Program-made: the position numbers and the translations under genes | Notes under the pieces: generated by a model | Database searches by the model: none | Told to the model about the DNA's origin: nothing | The model's input: only the letters and a program-made list of their open reading frames with translations | NCBI RefSeq assembly: GCF_008271465.1 | Contig: NZ_VMDU01000001.1 | Coordinates: forward strand, 62,001 to 126,000 | DNA length: 64,000 nt | Direction of reading: 5' to 3' | Origin: Tabrizicola flagellatus | GTDB lineage: Bacteria; Pseudomonadota; Alphaproteobacteria; Rhodobacterales; Rhodobacteraceae | Shown: one piece after another, positions 18,191 to 29,112 of the stretch | Numbering within the stretch: position 1 is the first letter of the stretch | How the letters are laid out: the number at the start of each line of letters is the position of its first letter

Positions 18191-19588
18191 ATGGCTGCCC
18201 AAAGCTTCGACGTGATCGTGATCGGTGCCGGACCGGGGGGCTATGTCGCCGCCATCCGCGCCAGCCAGCTGGGCCTGAAGGTCGCCATCGTCGAACGCGA
18301 ACACCTGGGTGGCATCTGCCTGAACTGGGGCTGCATCCCGACGAAGGCGCTTCTGCGCAGCGCCGAGGTCTTCCACCTGATGCACCGCGCCAAGGAATTC
18401 GGGCTTTCGGCTCAGGGCATCGGCTACGACCTGCCCGCCGTCGTCGCGCGCAGCCGCGCGGTGGCCAAGCAGCTGTCGGGCGGCATCGGCCACCTGATGA
18501 AGAAGAACAAGGTCACCGTGTTCATGGGCACCGCTACGCTGCCGAAGCAGGGCACGGTCAGCGTCAAGACCGACAAGGGGACGGAGGAACTGACCGCCAA
18601 GTCGATCATCCTCGCCACCGGCGCGCGGGCGCGCGAGTTGCCGGGGCTTGAGGCCGACGGCGATCTGGTCTGGTCCTACAAGCACGCGCTGGTCGCCAGC
18701 CGGATGCCGAAGAAGCTGCTGGTCATCGGCTCGGGCGCCATCGGGATCGAATTCGCCAGCTTCTTCAACACGCTCGGCGCCGATACCACCGTGGTCGAGG
18801 TGATGGACCGCATCCTGCCGGTGGAAGACGCCGAGATCAGCGCCTTCGCCAGGAAGCAGTTCGTCAAGCAGGGCATGAAGATCCTGGAAAAGGCTGCGGT
18901 CAAGAAGCTCGACCGGCATCCCGGCAAGGGCGTCACCGCGCATATCGAACAGGACGGGAAAGTCACCACGCAGGACTTCGACACCGTCATCTCGGCCGTG
19001 GGCATCGTCGGCAACGTGGAAAACCTCGGGCTCGAGGCGCTGGGGGTGAAGATCGACCGCACCCATGTCGTGACCGACGAATATTGCCGGACCGGGGTTC
19101 CCGGGCTTTACGCCATCGGCGACATCGCCGGCGCGCCCTGGCTGGCGCACAAGGCGAGCCACGAGGGCGTGATGGTTGCCGAACTGATCGCGGGCGGCCA
19201 TCCGCATCCGATCAAGCCGAACTCCATCGCCGGCTGCACCTATTGCCATCCGCAGGTGGCCTCGGTCGGCCTGACCGAGCAGAAGGCGAAGGACGCGGGC
19301 TACACCGTCAAGGTCGGCCGCTTCCCCTTCATCGGCAACGGCAAGGCCATTGCGCTTGGCGAACAGGAAGGCATGGTGAAAACCGTTTTCGACGCGAAGA
19401 CGGGCGAACTTCTCGGCGCCCACATGGTCGGCGCGGAAGTGACGGAACTGATCCAGGGCTATGTCGTCGGCCGCACGCTGGAGACGACCGAGGCCGAGCT
19501 GATGAACACGGTCTTCCCGCACCCGACCCTGTCCGAGATGATGCACGAGGCCGTGCTCGACGCCTACGGCCGCGCGCTGCACATCTAG
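18191..19588 (+). CDS. lpdA: Dihydrolipoyl dehydrogenase (E3)
   Basis: E3 reoxidises dihydrolipoamide with NAD+ in the pyruvate or 2-oxoglutarate dehydrogenase complexes. The FAD motif VIGAGPGGYVAAI, the redox disulfide Cys43/Cys48 in GGICLNWGCIPTK, the NAD motif LVIGSGAIGIEFASFF and the His444-Glu449 dyad in FPHPTLSE are all present. The length of 465 aa is standard. A strong ggaggag site precedes the ATG. No E1 or E2 genes are adjacent, so the partner complex cannot be named; in related genomes this form goes with pyruvate dehydrogenase. The 3' end overlaps the convergent gene by 4 bp. Confidence 0.96.
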   Translation: MAAQSFDVIVIGAGPGGYVAAIRASQLGLKVAIVEREHLGGICLNWGCIPTKALLRSAEVFHLMHRAKEFGLSAQGIGYDLPAVVARSRAVAKQLSGGIGHLMKKNKVTVFMGTATLPKQGTVSVKTDKGTEELTAKSIILATGARARELPGLEADGDLVWSYKHALVASRMPKKLLVIGSGAIGIEFASFFNTLGADTTVVEVMDRILPVEDAEISAFARKQFVKQGMKILEKAAVKKLDRHPGKGVTAHIEQDGKVTTQDFDTVISAVGIVGNVENLGLEALGVKIDRTHVVTDEYCRTGVPGLYAIGDIAGAPWLAHKASHEGVMVAELIAGGHPHPIKPNSIAGCTYCHPQVASVGLTEQKAKDAGYTVKVGRFPFIGNGKAIALGEQEGMVKTVFDAKTGELLGAHMVGAEVTELIQGYVVGRTLETTEAELMNTVFPHPTLSEMMHEAVLDAYGRALHI

Positions 19589-20310
19589 GGCTCGGCGGTC
19601 AGGTAACCCGCGTAAATGGTCTGGTCGGCGACATTGGCAACATAGAGCCGATGCCGCCCCAGCCAGGGTGCGGGGGACCAGGGCGTGTCGGGGTGGTGGA
19701 TCGTGCCCGGGTCGCCGATCACGCCCGGCTCCAGCCAGACCTGCGGCTCCTCGCTCATCACCGACAGCATGTCATGGGCGATGTCGTCCACGCCCCCCGC
19801 GGCACCGGGGGCCGGGGCGGTGGCGATCTCGTTGCCGAAGGGGCCGATCACCACGATCTCGTTGGCGATCCGATCGACGAAGGTCCAGCTCCAGGGCGTG
19901 GCCGTGATGCCCCGGATGTCGCGCACCGGATAGTCGCGCGTTCCCAGCAGGGTGCCGTCGCGGGCGCGCATCTCCAGCCGGGACTCGGAACTGCGCAGGT
20001 AGAGATTGGGCTTGATCGCGATCCCGTGCGGAGAGGTCAGCGTGGTGTCGGCCACCAGGTCCTGCATCGAGGTTTCCAGGTTCGTCGCGGGATCGAAGGC
20101 AAAGACCTGTGTCGCATGCACCGTCTCGTTGCAGCAGTAGATGTTGCCGCTGGTCTCGTCGAAGGCCATGCCGGTGATCACGTCGCGGCCGATCGGGTTC
20201 GGGTTGCGGAAGTATTCGTGGTCGAAGCCCAGGGCGAGATAGACGATCTCGTCGTCAAAGCCGGTCTGGGTGAGGAAGGCAAGGTAGGGGTCGCCCGAGA
20301 CGCGGGCCAC
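19585..20310 (-). CDS. Beta-propeller-like protein of unknown function, probably interrupted by an amber codon near its start
   Basis: I do not recognise the family. The 241 residues readable from the GTG at 20310 contain repeated short strands (GMAFDETSGNIYCC, LTSPHGIAI, HRLYVANVADQTIYAGYL) that look like blades of an NHL- or SMP-30-like propeller. No signal peptide is seen. A better start lies at 20391: an ATG with gggag-like sequence 8 bp upstream, in the same frame, but the eighth codon (20370-20368) is TAG. Between that TAG and the GTG the frame reads plausible protein (ETHRYAYPVATAGNGTALT). The gene may therefore be a recent nonsense mutant, or translation may restart at GTG 20310. Confidence 0.6.
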   Translation of the reverse strand: MARVSGDPYLAFLTQTGFDDEIVYLALGFDHEYFRNPNPIGRDVITGMAFDETSGNIYCCNETVHATQVFAFDPATNLETSMQDLVADTTLTSPHGIAIKPNLYLRSSESRLEMRARDGTLLGTRDYPVRDIRGITATPWSWTFVDRIANEIVVIGPFGNEIATAPAPGAAGGVDDIAHDMLSVMSEEPQVWLEPGVIGDPGTIHHPDTPWSPAPWLGRHRLYVANVADQTIYAGYLTAEP

Positions 20311-20558
20311 GGTCAGCGCCGTGCCGTTGCCGGCGGTGGCGACGGGATAGGCATAGCGATGGGTTTCCTAGAAACGCAGGGTAACAGGCATGGCAAACTC
20401 CTGAATGACTTGGGCAAAAGGCGAGAGGTTCAATACCGGCAAGGCTGAGGCAAGGCCCGGCCGATGCCAAGTCGGGAATATCCGACCCCAGGGCCGGCAT
20501 GCGCATTGGCCCAGGGGCGCAGGGCAGCTATTGTGGACCCGAACAATCGGGCAGGAAG

Positions 20559-21116
20559 ATGCGATCGCTGAACCGGGTCGTGGTGCAGAAGGCCAGCCGG
20601 GACTGGATCACCAGTCTCGGCCCCGAGCGGCTGGATGTGCTGGAACTGTCGGGAAAATGGGGCCAGAGCTTCCCGTTCCGCAGCTATCTTGCGCTGAACC
20701 GCTGGAAATTCGACCCCTGCAAGGCGCCGATGCTGGACGAGGCGGGCAAGGTGGTCCGCTTCGACCTCATCATGGCGGATCAGGTCTGGGAACATTTGGA
20801 CCGCCCCCATGCCGCGACCCGCAACATCTACCGGATGCTGCGCAGGGGCGGCTGGTTCTGGCTCGCGGTGCCCTTCTTCATCCCCTACCACGCCGCCCCG
20901 GTGGACTGTTCGCGCTGGACGGCGCGGGGGCTGAAGAACCTGCTGATCGAGGCCGGGTTCGCCGCGGACCGGATCCAGGCGCACCAATGGGGCAACCGCC
21001 ATGTCGCGCGGCGGAACCTCGAAACCCCCTGGCCGCCGGAACTGCGCGACGACGACGACCTGACCGACGATCCCGATTTTCCGGTCGTCACCTGGGCCAT
21101 GGCGCAAAAGGACTGA
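20559..21116 (+). CDS. Class I SAM-dependent methyltransferase, short form
   Basis: This 185-aa protein resembles small methyltransferase-11-type proteins. The segment RFDLIMADQVWEHLDRPHAATRNIYRMLRRGGWFWLAVPF is the motif II/III region described here only in outline: an acidic strand end, the WEH turn, and the RMLRRGG helix-turn. The nucleotide-binding motif I is degenerate (VLELSGKWG in place of a GxGxG loop). The substrate is unknown. The ATG at 20559 follows ggcaggaag; the frame extends upstream without convincing sequence. Confidence 0.7.
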   Translation: MRSLNRVVVQKASRDWITSLGPERLDVLELSGKWGQSFPFRSYLALNRWKFDPCKAPMLDEAGKVVRFDLIMADQVWEHLDRPHAATRNIYRMLRRGGWFWLAVPFFIPYHAAPVDCSRWTARGLKNLLIEAGFAADRIQAHQWGNRHVARRNLETPWPPELRDDDDLTDDPDFPVVTWAMAQKD

Positions 21117-21124
21117 CGCCTGCG

Positions 21125-21197
21125 CCTCCTCGTTCGCCTTCGGCTCCTCGTCGGTGGGGAACCTACAGCGACGAGCGGCGAAGCCGACGAGGAGCCG
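21125..21197. repeat. Intergenic palindrome with dispersed repeat, copy A
   Basis: A perfect 14-bp inverted repeat (cggctcctcgtcgg at 21141-21154 against ccgacgaggagccg at 21184-21197) follows the methyltransferase stop. Its left part (21125-21154) shares the pattern CTCCTCG..YGCCTTCGGC..CTCGTCG with 29045-29074 and, inverted, with 50627-50653. Confidence 0.65.
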
Positions 21198-21201
21198 CCG
21201 G

Positions 21202-21678
21202 TCAGTAGTCCGGCCCGGCCCCGCAGGTGCCCAGCTGGTCGCCCAGCATCCGGGTCAGCAGCGCTTCGCGGGTCAGCCCGGAGCGATGCAGGAAATCGGC
21301 CTGCACCCGGTAGGCCTCGGCCTCCAGCGCCGCGGGGCAGGGCGCGCGGGCGTCCGCACCTTCCGCGAACTGCGCGGCATGGACCATCTCGTGCAGGAGG
21401 AAGCTCTGCCCGTAGGCGGTGGTCAGGTCGAGATCCGGCGCCAGCTCGATCCGCCCGGTCTCGGGGAAATAGGCCCCGGCCTGCGAGCGCAGGCCCGCCG
21501 CGCCCTCCAGCGCCGAGAAGCCGATCTCGGGGCAGGGGACCGGCGCGTAGGCGGTGCTGTCGGTCAGGACCCGGTTCAGTCCGGCGACCAGCGCGCAGTG
21601 CTCGCCCGCCCGGGCCGCGGGGGCCAGGAGAAGGGCGGTGGCAAGCAGGGCGGCGGCAAGGGGCGTCATGAAAGCCAT
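21202..21678 (-). CDS. Secreted putative zinc protein with HExxH motif (DUF6647-like)
   Basis: This 158-aa protein begins with a clear Sec signal peptide ending near APAARAGEH (about residue 24). The mature part has LLHEMVHAAQF, an HExxH zinc signature typical of gluzincin-type peptidases, and several cysteines that could pair in the periplasm (CAL, CPE, CPA, CGA). The pattern is like DUF6647 proteins, but that match is from memory. A third zinc ligand could be Glu in ALEAEAYR, 22 residues later. Whether it is a peptidase is not shown. It is divergent from the downstream MFS gene. Confidence 0.65.
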   Translation of the reverse strand: MAFMTPLAAALLATALLLAPAARAGEHCALVAGLNRVLTDSTAYAPVPCPEIGFSALEGAAGLRSQAGAYFPETGRIELAPDLDLTTAYGQSFLLHEMVHAAQFAEGADARAPCPAALEAEAYRVQADFLHRSGLTREALLTRMLGDQLGTCGAGPDY

Positions 21679-21887
21679 GCTGAACTTTCATGAAAACTTT
21701 GCAAGCTTGACATGAAGCTGTGAAGTCACGTTTTGCGACAACGCCGCGATGGGCCGAGTCGCCGTGCGAAGACTCTCGCGAAATCCCTGAGGCCCGCAGT
21801 CAACCACCTGACCCGGAAGGATTATCCGGATCTGTCCGGGCTGGACAGGCTCTGGCATCCCGCTGCCGTTCCAGCTACGACTGCCCC

Positions 21888-23042
21888 ATGCGCCCGCTTC
21901 CCCCCATGGTTCTCGTCCTCCTCCTCTGGGCCGCCGGCCTCGGCGCCGCGGCCCAGTTCGGCAAGATCTCGATCCTCTACGAGACCCTGCGCGCCACCTA
22001 CGGCGGCGGGGGAGAGGTCGCGCTTGGCCTCGTCGTGTCGATCGTCGGCATGGTCGGGCTGATCTTCGGCACCACCGCCGGCCTGCTGGTCGCCCGGATT
22101 GGCCCGCGCCGGGCCATCGTCGCGGCGCTGGCGGCAGGGGCGGCGATGTCGGCGCTGCAAAGCCTGCTGCCCGCCTACCCCCTGATGCTCGCCAGCCGCA
22201 TCGTGGAAGGAGCAAGCCACCTTGCCATCGTTGTCGTCGGGCCTACGATGATCGCCGCGCTTGCCCCAGAACACCGCCGGCCGCTGGCGATGACGCTGTG
22301 GTCGTCGTTCTTTGGCGTGACCTACACGATCCTCGCGCTGATCGGACCCATGGCAACGCCGACCGGCCTCTTCCTCGGCCATGCCGCCTGGATGGCCGCC
22401 CTGTCCGCGATCCTCGCCCTGACCCTGCCGCCCGACCCCCGGGGCCAGGCGCTGCCGATGGACAACCTCCTGGCCCAGCACGCCCGGATCTACGCTTCGC
22501 CCCGCCTCGCGGCCCCGGCGATGGGGTTCTGCTGCTATACCTTCCTCTACGTCGCCGTCCTGACACTGCTGCCGCCCGAAACCCCCGCGACCCACCGCGC
22601 GCTGATCGCGGCGGGGATGCCGCTCGTTTCCATCGCCGTCTCGCTGACGCTGGGGGTCTGGCTGCTGGGCCGGATGAGCGCGGTCGCGCTGGTGCAGACC
22701 GGCTATGCCGTGGCGATTCCCGGCTTCCTGATGCTCTGGGTCTTCTGGGGGCAGGGGGCCGGGATGGTGGCGGGGGGCTTCCTGCTTTCGGCCGCGCTCG
22801 GCATCGTGCAGGGGGCGAGCTTTGCCGCGATCCCCGAGCTGAACGCCAGCGCCGAGGACCGCGCCCGCGCAGCCGGGGCGGTGGCCCAACTGGGCAATCT
22901 GGGCACCACGACCGGCACGCCGGTTCTGGCCGCGCTCATGGCCAGCGCCGGGCCGGCCGGGCTGACCATCGCTGCCGTCACGCTTTCAGCGCTGGGAATC
23001 GCCGTTCACGCGGTCCAGAAGGGCCGCCGCTTGCGGCTCTAG
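21888..23042 (+). CDS. MFS transporter (CynX/NimT-like)
   Basis: This 384-aa protein has about twelve membrane helices starting immediately after MRPLPPM. The loop motif TAGLLVARIGPRRAIVAAL lies between TM2 and TM3. The overall pattern suggests an uptake or efflux carrier of the CynX-like branch, with unknown substrate. The ATG at 21888 has no strong ribosome site; the frame is open further upstream but that sequence is not membrane-like. The 209-bp gap before it (21679-21887) shows a TTGACA at 21707 without a good -10, and nothing else. The stop overlaps the convergent rhodanese gene by 4 bp. Confidence 0.8.
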   Translation: MRPLPPMVLVLLLWAAGLGAAAQFGKISILYETLRATYGGGGEVALGLVVSIVGMVGLIFGTTAGLLVARIGPRRAIVAALAAGAAMSALQSLLPAYPLMLASRIVEGASHLAIVVVGPTMIAALAPEHRRPLAMTLWSSFFGVTYTILALIGPMATPTGLFLGHAAWMAALSAILALTLPPDPRGQALPMDNLLAQHARIYASPRLAAPAMGFCCYTFLYVAVLTLLPPETPATHRALIAAGMPLVSIAVSLTLGVWLLGRMSAVALVQTGYAVAIPGFLMLWVFWGQGAGMVAGGFLLSAALGIVQGASFAAIPELNASAEDRARAAGAVAQLGNLGTTTGTPVLAALMASAGPAGLTIAAVTLSALGIAVHAVQKGRRLRL

Positions 23043-23398
23043 TAGGCGACGACCTGGCCGCCGCCTGCCGCCCAGTCGCGCAGGCCGCCAAGGTTGTAGA
23101 CCGGACCATAGCCGAGCCGGGTCAGCGCATCCGCCGCCATCCCCGACCGCCCGCCCGAGGCGCAATAGACCGCGATGGGCAGCCCGTGCGGCAGTTCGCA
23201 GTCCGGGTGCTTCGGGTCGGCCTTGAGGCCCAGAACCGACAGCGGGATCAGCCGCGCGCCCTTGGCGATGCCCGAGGCCTTGGCCTCGGCGACTTCGCGC
23301 ACGTCGAGCAGGACCATTCTTTCCTGCGCGACCAGATCGGCGACTTCGGCGATGCTGGGACGTGCAGCGGTCTGGCCCGGACGGAGAAAGGAGAACAT
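23039..23398 (-). CDS. Rhodanese-like domain protein
   Basis: This 119-aa single-domain rhodanese is predicted to carry a persulfide on its active-site cysteine. The loop is YCASGGRSG with the cysteine near residue 80, and the CH2A-like motifs LLDVREVAEAKASGIAKGA and NLGGLRDWAAGG are present. Single-domain rhodaneses of this kind take part in sulfide or polysulfide detoxification and are often controlled by persulfide-sensing ArsR-type repressors. The start follows gaggtg at good spacing. A palindrome covers its promoter, which agrees with such control, although no regulator gene is nearby. Confidence 0.9.
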   Translation of the reverse strand: MFSFLRPGQTAARPSIAEVADLVAQERMVLLDVREVAEAKASGIAKGARLIPLSVLGLKADPKHPDCELPHGLPIAVYCASGGRSGMAADALTRLGYGPVYNLGGLRDWAAGGGQVVAY

Positions 23399-23416
23399 GG
23401 AGCACCTCGGTTGTGG

Positions 23417-23453
23417 ATTTTCACCTATATAGCTTGCTAGATGAAAATGTGAA
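23417..23453 (-). promoter_or_regulatory. Rhodanese promoter overlapped by an AT-rich palindromic operator
   Basis: On the minus strand TTCACA (23453-23448) and TATATA (23431-23426) are spaced by 16 bp, a good sigma-70 promoter 28 bp before the ATG. An inverted repeat with 11-bp arms (attttcaccta at 23417-23427, tagatgaaaat at 23438-23448, one mismatch) covers the spacer and the -10. A repressor bound there would block the promoter. Confidence 0.65.
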
Positions 23454-23477
23454 GCCCCTATTTCGCGCTGGCGGCAT

Positions 23478-23492
23478 GTTCATGCTACGTTC
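23478..23492 (+). promoter_or_regulatory. SOS (LexA) box of uvrA
   Basis: GTTCATGCTACGTTC is a perfect GTTC-N7-GTTC direct repeat, the LexA site of Alphaproteobacteria. It lies 67 bp upstream of the uvrA start, so uvrA is predicted to be DNA-damage inducible. Confidence 0.8.
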
Positions 23493-23558
23493 ACTTTTTC
23501 CGGTTGGAGACTCGGCGAAACCGTCCTATGTCTTGCGCCTGCACCTTTGGGGTCGGCC

Positions 23559-26423
<2,865 letters not shown>

Positions 26424-26439
26424 TCCGCCGCCGCACTCG

Positions 26440-26649
26440 TTACGCCTTCTTCATCGGGCAGGTGGAGATCCCGAGAATGGAATAGAGCGGGCAGGTGCCG
26501 AAGAGACCCGTGGCCAGTGGCACGACGCCGATCAGCTTGGCATAATGCCAGAAGCCTTCTCCTCGATCGACGAAGAACCAGACCAGCAGGGCAATGCCCA
26601 CCACGATGCGCAGCACGCGGTCCACGCCGCCGACATTGGTCTTGAACAT
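26440..26649 (-). CDS. DUF2892 small membrane protein
   Basis: This 69-aa protein begins MFKTNVGGVDRVLRI and has two membrane helices, ending with GTCPLYSILGISTCPMKK. This is the DUF2892 (YgaP membrane part) family. Two conserved cysteines flank the second helix. In some bacteria this domain is joined to a rhodanese, and many members accompany sulfur or nitric-oxide related genes; here its upstream neighbour is a Crp-type regulator with a palindrome between them. A strong aaggaggct ribosome site fixes the start. Confidence 0.85.
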   Translation of the reverse strand: MFKTNVGGVDRVLRIVVGIALLVWFFVDRGEGFWHYAKLIGVVPLATGLFGTCPLYSILGISTCPMKKA

Positions 26650-26688
26650 TTCAGCCTCCTTGCGGCCGTCATGGCCATGCGCAGAGAC

Positions 26689-26726
26689 TGGCACAGTGCC
26701 ACCGAGTCGTCTGTGACCAGATCACA
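26689..26726. promoter_or_regulatory. Two palindromes between the regulator and DUF2892 genes, one CRP/FNR-like
   Basis: tgtgaccagatcaca (26712-26726) is a palindrome with 7-bp arms, one mismatch and one central base; it overlaps the stop codon of the Crp-type gene. tggcacagtgcca (26689-26701) has perfect 6-bp arms. They lie 40-77 bp upstream of the DUF2892 start and are plausible binding sites for the neighbouring regulator. Confidence 0.5.
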
Positions 26727-27372
26727 TTGCCTGCGCGGCGAGGCGGCGAATTTCCTCGGGATCGTGCAGGCGGACATGGCCGCGCTCGACGCTGACCCAG
26801 CCCTGGCGGGCGAAGGCCTCCAGCCGGCGCGAGACCACCTCGCGCGCCGAGCCGATCCGGGCGGCCAGTTCCGCCTGGGTGGCCTGGACCAGCTCTCCCT
26901 CCGCCAGGTCCAGAAGCGCCTCGGCCAGCCGCACCTCGACCCGACCGAAGGCGACCCGCTCCAGCAGTTGCGTCAGTTCCGCCATGCGCTGCCCGAAGGC
27001 ACGCAGGACAAAGGCACGGAAGCCCGGATCGCTGTCCAGAAGCCGGGCAAAGATCGGCCGGGGGATCAGCACCAGTTCGACCTCGGAGGCCGTCATCGCC
27101 TCGCCGGAATAGGGTTCGTCCCCCATCAGGCCAAGCGTCGTCTGCACGCAGCTTTCGCCGGGTTCCACCGCATACAGGAGGATCTCACGCCCCGATGCGG
27201 CGGTCAGGCGCACCTCGATCCGGCCCGAGAGCACGATGACGAAGCCCTGCGCCAGATCGCCCGCGCGGAACAGGACCTGACCTTTCGGGACCACCCGATT
27301 CGGCAGGTCGGTCAGCAGCTTGCGGCTTTCGGGGGCCAGATCGCGGGCAAGGTCGGGGGGCAGGGTCCACAT
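26722..27372 (-). CDS. Crp/Fnr family transcriptional regulator
   Basis: This 216-aa regulator has an N-terminal cyclic-nucleotide-binding-like domain (about residues 14-125) and a C-terminal winged helix (about 150-210) with TQAELAARIGSAREVVSRRLEAF as the DNA-reading part. The cysteine cluster of FNR is missing, so it does not hold a 4Fe-4S sensor; members of this kind respond to nitric oxide, CO or other signals, which cannot be told here. It lies directly upstream of the DUF2892 gene on the same strand and the two may be one unit. Confidence 0.85.
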   Translation of the reverse strand: MWTLPPDLARDLAPESRKLLTDLPNRVVPKGQVLFRAGDLAQGFVIVLSGRIEVRLTAASGREILLYAVEPGESCVQTTLGLMGDEPYSGEAMTASEVELVLIPRPIFARLLDSDPGFRAFVLRAFGQRMAELTQLLERVAFGRVEVRLAEALLDLAEGELVQATQAELAARIGSAREVVSRRLEAFARQGWVSVERGHVRLHDPEEIRRLAAQAM

Positions 27373-27410
27373 GCGGCGATCATGCCGGTTGCGCGGCCCG
27401 GCACAAGCGG

Positions 27411-27432
27411 AAAGGGGGCCCGAAGGCCCCCC
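27411..27432 (-). terminator. Rho-independent terminator of mmsA
   Basis: On the minus strand a stem gggggcc / ggccccc closes the stable tetraloop ttcg and is followed by TTT. It lies about 20 bp after the mmsA stop. Confidence 0.65.
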
Positions 27433-27452
27433 TCGCGGCGATTGCGGCGCCG

Positions 27453-28952
27453 TCAGTCCAGCGCCTTGAAGTTCAGGCTCGCGCCTTCCTTGATGCCCGA
27501 AAACCAGCGCGCCGTGACCGTCTTGGTCCTGGTGTAGAAGCGGAATGCGTCCGGCCCGTACTGGTTCAGGTCGCCGAAGGCCGACTTCTTCCAGCCGCCG
27601 AAGCTGAAATAGGACAAGGGCACCGGGATCGGGAAGTTGATGCCGACCATCCCCACGTTCACCCGGCTCGCGAAGTCGCGCGCGGTGTCGCCGTCGGCAG
27701 TGAAGATCGCGGTGCCGTTGCCGTATTCGTTGTCCATCACCAGCTTCAGCGCGTCTTCATAGGACTGCCGACGCACGGTGGACAGGACCGGGCCGAAGAT
27801 CTCCTGCCTGTAGATCTCCATCTCGGGGGTCACATGGTCGAACAGCGTCGGGCCGACGAAGAAGCCCTTTTCGTAGCCCTGGATCTTCAGGCCCCGGCCA
27901 TCGACCACCAGCTTCGCGCCCTGCTCGACGCCCGAGGTGATCAGGCCCTTCACCCGCTCCTGCGCCTGGGCGGTGATCAGCGGGCCGAAATCGACATCGT
28001 GTCCGGCCGTGTAGGGGCCGACCTTCAGCTTCTCGATCCGCGGGATCAGCCGTTCGATCAGCGCGTCTGCGGTCCGGTCGCCCACCGGAACCGCGACCGA
28101 AACCGCCATGCAGCGTTCGCCCGCCGCGCCATAGCCCGCGCCGACCAGCGCGTCGGCCGCCTTGTCCAGGTCTGCGTCCGGCATGATGATCATGTGGTTC
28201 TTCGCCCCGCCGAAGCACTGGGCGCGCTTGCCGTTGGTCGCGGCGCGGCCGTAGATGTATTGCGCGATCGGGGTGGAACCGACGAAGCCCACGCCCTGGA
28301 TGACGGGATGGTCGAGGATGCCGTCCACCACTTCCTTGTCGCCGTTGACGACCTGAAGGACGCCGTCCGGCAGGCCGGCCTGCTGCAGGAGTTCGGCGAG
28401 GAACAGCGAGGTCGAGGGCACCCGTTCCGAAGGCTTAAGGATCATCGCGTTGCCCGAGGACAGCGCGGGGCCGATCTTCCACAGGGGGATCATGGCCGGG
28501 AAGTTGAACGGCGTGATTCCGGCAACGACGCCAAGGGGTTGGCGCATGGCATAGAGGTCGATGCCGGGGCCGGCCGAATCCATCATCTCGCCCTTCAGCA
28601 TGGCAGGCGCGCCCATGCAGACCTCGATCACCTCGAGGCCGCGCTGCACGTCGCCCTTCGCGTCAGGGATGGTCTTGCCATGTTCGCGGGCGACCATCTC
28701 TGCCAGCTTGTCCATGTTCTGGTTGATGAGCTGGCCAAAGGCCATCATCACCCGCGCCCGGCGCTGCGGGTTGGTCGCGGCCCAGCCGACCTGGGCCTTG
28801 GCGGCCTCCTGGATGGCGTGGTCCAGTTCGGCCAGCGTGGCCAGCGCGACGCGCGCCTGCACCTCGCCGGTGGCCGGGTTGTAGATATCGGCGTAGCGGC
28901 CCGACATGCCCGCGACGCGCTTGCCGTTGATCCAGTGACCGATCTCTTGCAT
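27453..28952 (-). CDS. mmsA: Methylmalonate-semialdehyde dehydrogenase (CoA-acylating)
   Basis: This aldehyde dehydrogenase converts methylmalonate semialdehyde or malonate semialdehyde to propionyl-CoA or acetyl-CoA in valine, thymine and myo-inositol breakdown. The catalytic cysteine is Cys281 in GAAGERCMAVS. The substrate and cofactor region GITPFNFPAMIPLWK and the stretch GFVGSTPIAQYIYGRAA are typical of the MmsA subgroup. The ATG at 28952 follows ggaggag and gives 499 aa, the family length. The divergent LysR gene is the likely regulator. Other valine genes such as mmsB are not in the window on this side. Confidence 0.94.
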   Translation of the reverse strand: MQEIGHWINGKRVAGMSGRYADIYNPATGEVQARVALATLAELDHAIQEAAKAQVGWAATNPQRRARVMMAFGQLINQNMDKLAEMVAREHGKTIPDAKGDVQRGLEVIEVCMGAPAMLKGEMMDSAGPGIDLYAMRQPLGVVAGITPFNFPAMIPLWKIGPALSSGNAMILKPSERVPSTSLFLAELLQQAGLPDGVLQVVNGDKEVVDGILDHPVIQGVGFVGSTPIAQYIYGRAATNGKRAQCFGGAKNHMIIMPDADLDKAADALVGAGYGAAGERCMAVSVAVPVGDRTADALIERLIPRIEKLKVGPYTAGHDVDFGPLITAQAQERVKGLITSGVEQGAKLVVDGRGLKIQGYEKGFFVGPTLFDHVTPEMEIYRQEIFGPVLSTVRRQSYEDALKLVMDNEYGNGTAIFTADGDTARDFASRVNVGMVGINFPIPVPLSYFSFGGWKKSAFGDLNQYGPDAFRFYTRTKTVTARWFSGIKEGASLNFKALD

Positions 28953-29043
28953 GGACTCCTCCCGTATATGCTCGTGGCCTTTTATCCTTGCACAATCGCC
29001 AGACAAAGCGGCAATATGCCAAAAGGGTTTTGCAGGAATGCAT

Positions 29044-29074
29044 GCCTCCTCGACCGCCTTCGGCGTCTCGTCGG
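29044..29074. repeat. Dispersed intergenic repeat, copy B
   Basis: The stretch matches copy A (21125-21154) as CTCCTCG..CGCCTTCGGC..CTCGTCGG. It lies between mmsA and the LysR gene, and the cgaggag at the far end of this element (29098-29106) supplies the ribosome site of the LysR gene. Confidence 0.6.
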
Positions 29075-29112
29075 GGCTGACGACGAAAATCGCAGCGCAC
29101 GAGGAGTTTTCC

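Noticed and set aside
21707-21735. TTGACA-based promoter before the MFS gene at 21888
   Set aside because: The -35 is perfect but the sequence 16-18 bp later (gttttg, ttttgc) is not a credible -10.
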